This document shows positions 5,678 through 5,824 of a stretch of 5,824 nucleotides of DNA, piece after piece. Within the stretch, counting starts at the first letter, position 1. Every line of letters starts with the position of its first letter. Below the pieces are notes generated by a model. The model saw nothing but the letters and a program-made list of their open reading frames with translations. It did no database searches and was not told the origin of the DNA. This DNA is from JBBDYD01 sp040901865. GTDB taxonomy: Bacteria > Bacteroidota > Ignavibacteria > UBA10030. Made by a program: the position numbers and the translations under genes. The DNA lies in contig JBBDYD010000077.1 in assembly GCA_040901865.1 (NCBI GenBank), forward strand, positions 1 through 5,824. Direction: 5' to 3'.

Positions 5678-5700
5678 AATGCCGATTGTGAATCGCGGAT

Positions 5701-5768
5701 TGAAATCGGTAGCCGCAGACTTTATGTCTGCGTCACCCGCAACCTGAAGGTTGCGCCTACCGGTTTCA
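5701..5768. repeat. Three-stem (cloverleaf-like) intergenic palindromic element
   Basis: An outer 12-bp stem joins 5701-5712 (TGAAATCGGTAG) to 5757-5768 (CTACCGGTTTCA) with one T-G wobble. It encloses two perfect hairpins: CGCAGAC-TTTAT-GTCTGCG (5714-5732) and CGCAACC-TGAA-GGTTGCG (5738-5755). Single-stranded linkers are only 1, 5 and 1 bases, so the whole can fold as a compact three-way junction in DNA or RNA. It lies 23 bases after the receptor terminator and codes for nothing convincing. The form resembles REP-like short palindromic elements that are dispersed in genomes, but only one copy is visible here. Confidence 0.75.
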
Positions 5769-5824
5769 CCCGACATAATTGCAACCCAAAAAGCTCGACA
5801 ATTCAACTCGTCAATCCCATGAAT

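Noticed and set aside
5303..5806. Minus-strand frame of 167 codons across the receptor end and terminator
   Set aside because: It is antisense to the barrel and runs through the terminator and the three-stem repeat. It has no ribosome site and no recognisable family.

Overview
The window looks like chromosomal DNA of a bacterium from the Bacteroidota/Ignavibacteriota/Chlorobiota (FCB) group. The main pointer is a large outer-membrane receptor that joins a carboxypeptidase-regulatory-like domain to a TonB plug and barrel, the usual build in that group. The HU-like protein and the moderate base composition fit. This is inference from protein style: there is no rRNA or other marker to place the organism.

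Layout. On the minus strand, reading right to left, there is an HU-family nucleoid protein (1683-1970) with a good promoter (2079-2106) and an intrinsic terminator (1628-1658). It is followed by a two-gene unit: a hotdog-fold acyl-CoA thioesterase (1153-1569) and, 8 bases on, a PQQ-type glucose/sorbosone dehydrogenase that runs off the left edge. The dehydrogenase frame is broken by one in-frame TAA at 677-679, with clear family sequence on both sides. About 620 bases (2107-2726) then hold no convincing gene but do hold structure: two perfect DnaA boxes in the same orientation 63 bp apart, a 16-bp palindrome exactly midway between them, and two further small inverted repeats. On the plus strand a TonB-dependent receptor (2727-5620) starts behind a strong Shine-Dalgarno and is split into two frames at a run of seven C (3006-3012). 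A strong terminator (5641-5677) and a cloverleaf-like repeat with three stems (5701-5768) close the window.

How the parts relate. HU and the receptor are divergently transcribed from the long intergenic region. The thioesterase and dehydrogenase look co-transcribed, but nothing ties their functions together. The observations most worth a second look are the C7 tract, which could be a phase-variable switch, a recoding site, a recent null mutation or a read error; the symmetric DnaA-box/palindrome arrangement; the point nonsense mutation in the dehydrogenase; and the three-stem repeat. I see no complete new multi-gene system, CRISPR array, transposase or tRNA/rRNA gene here.
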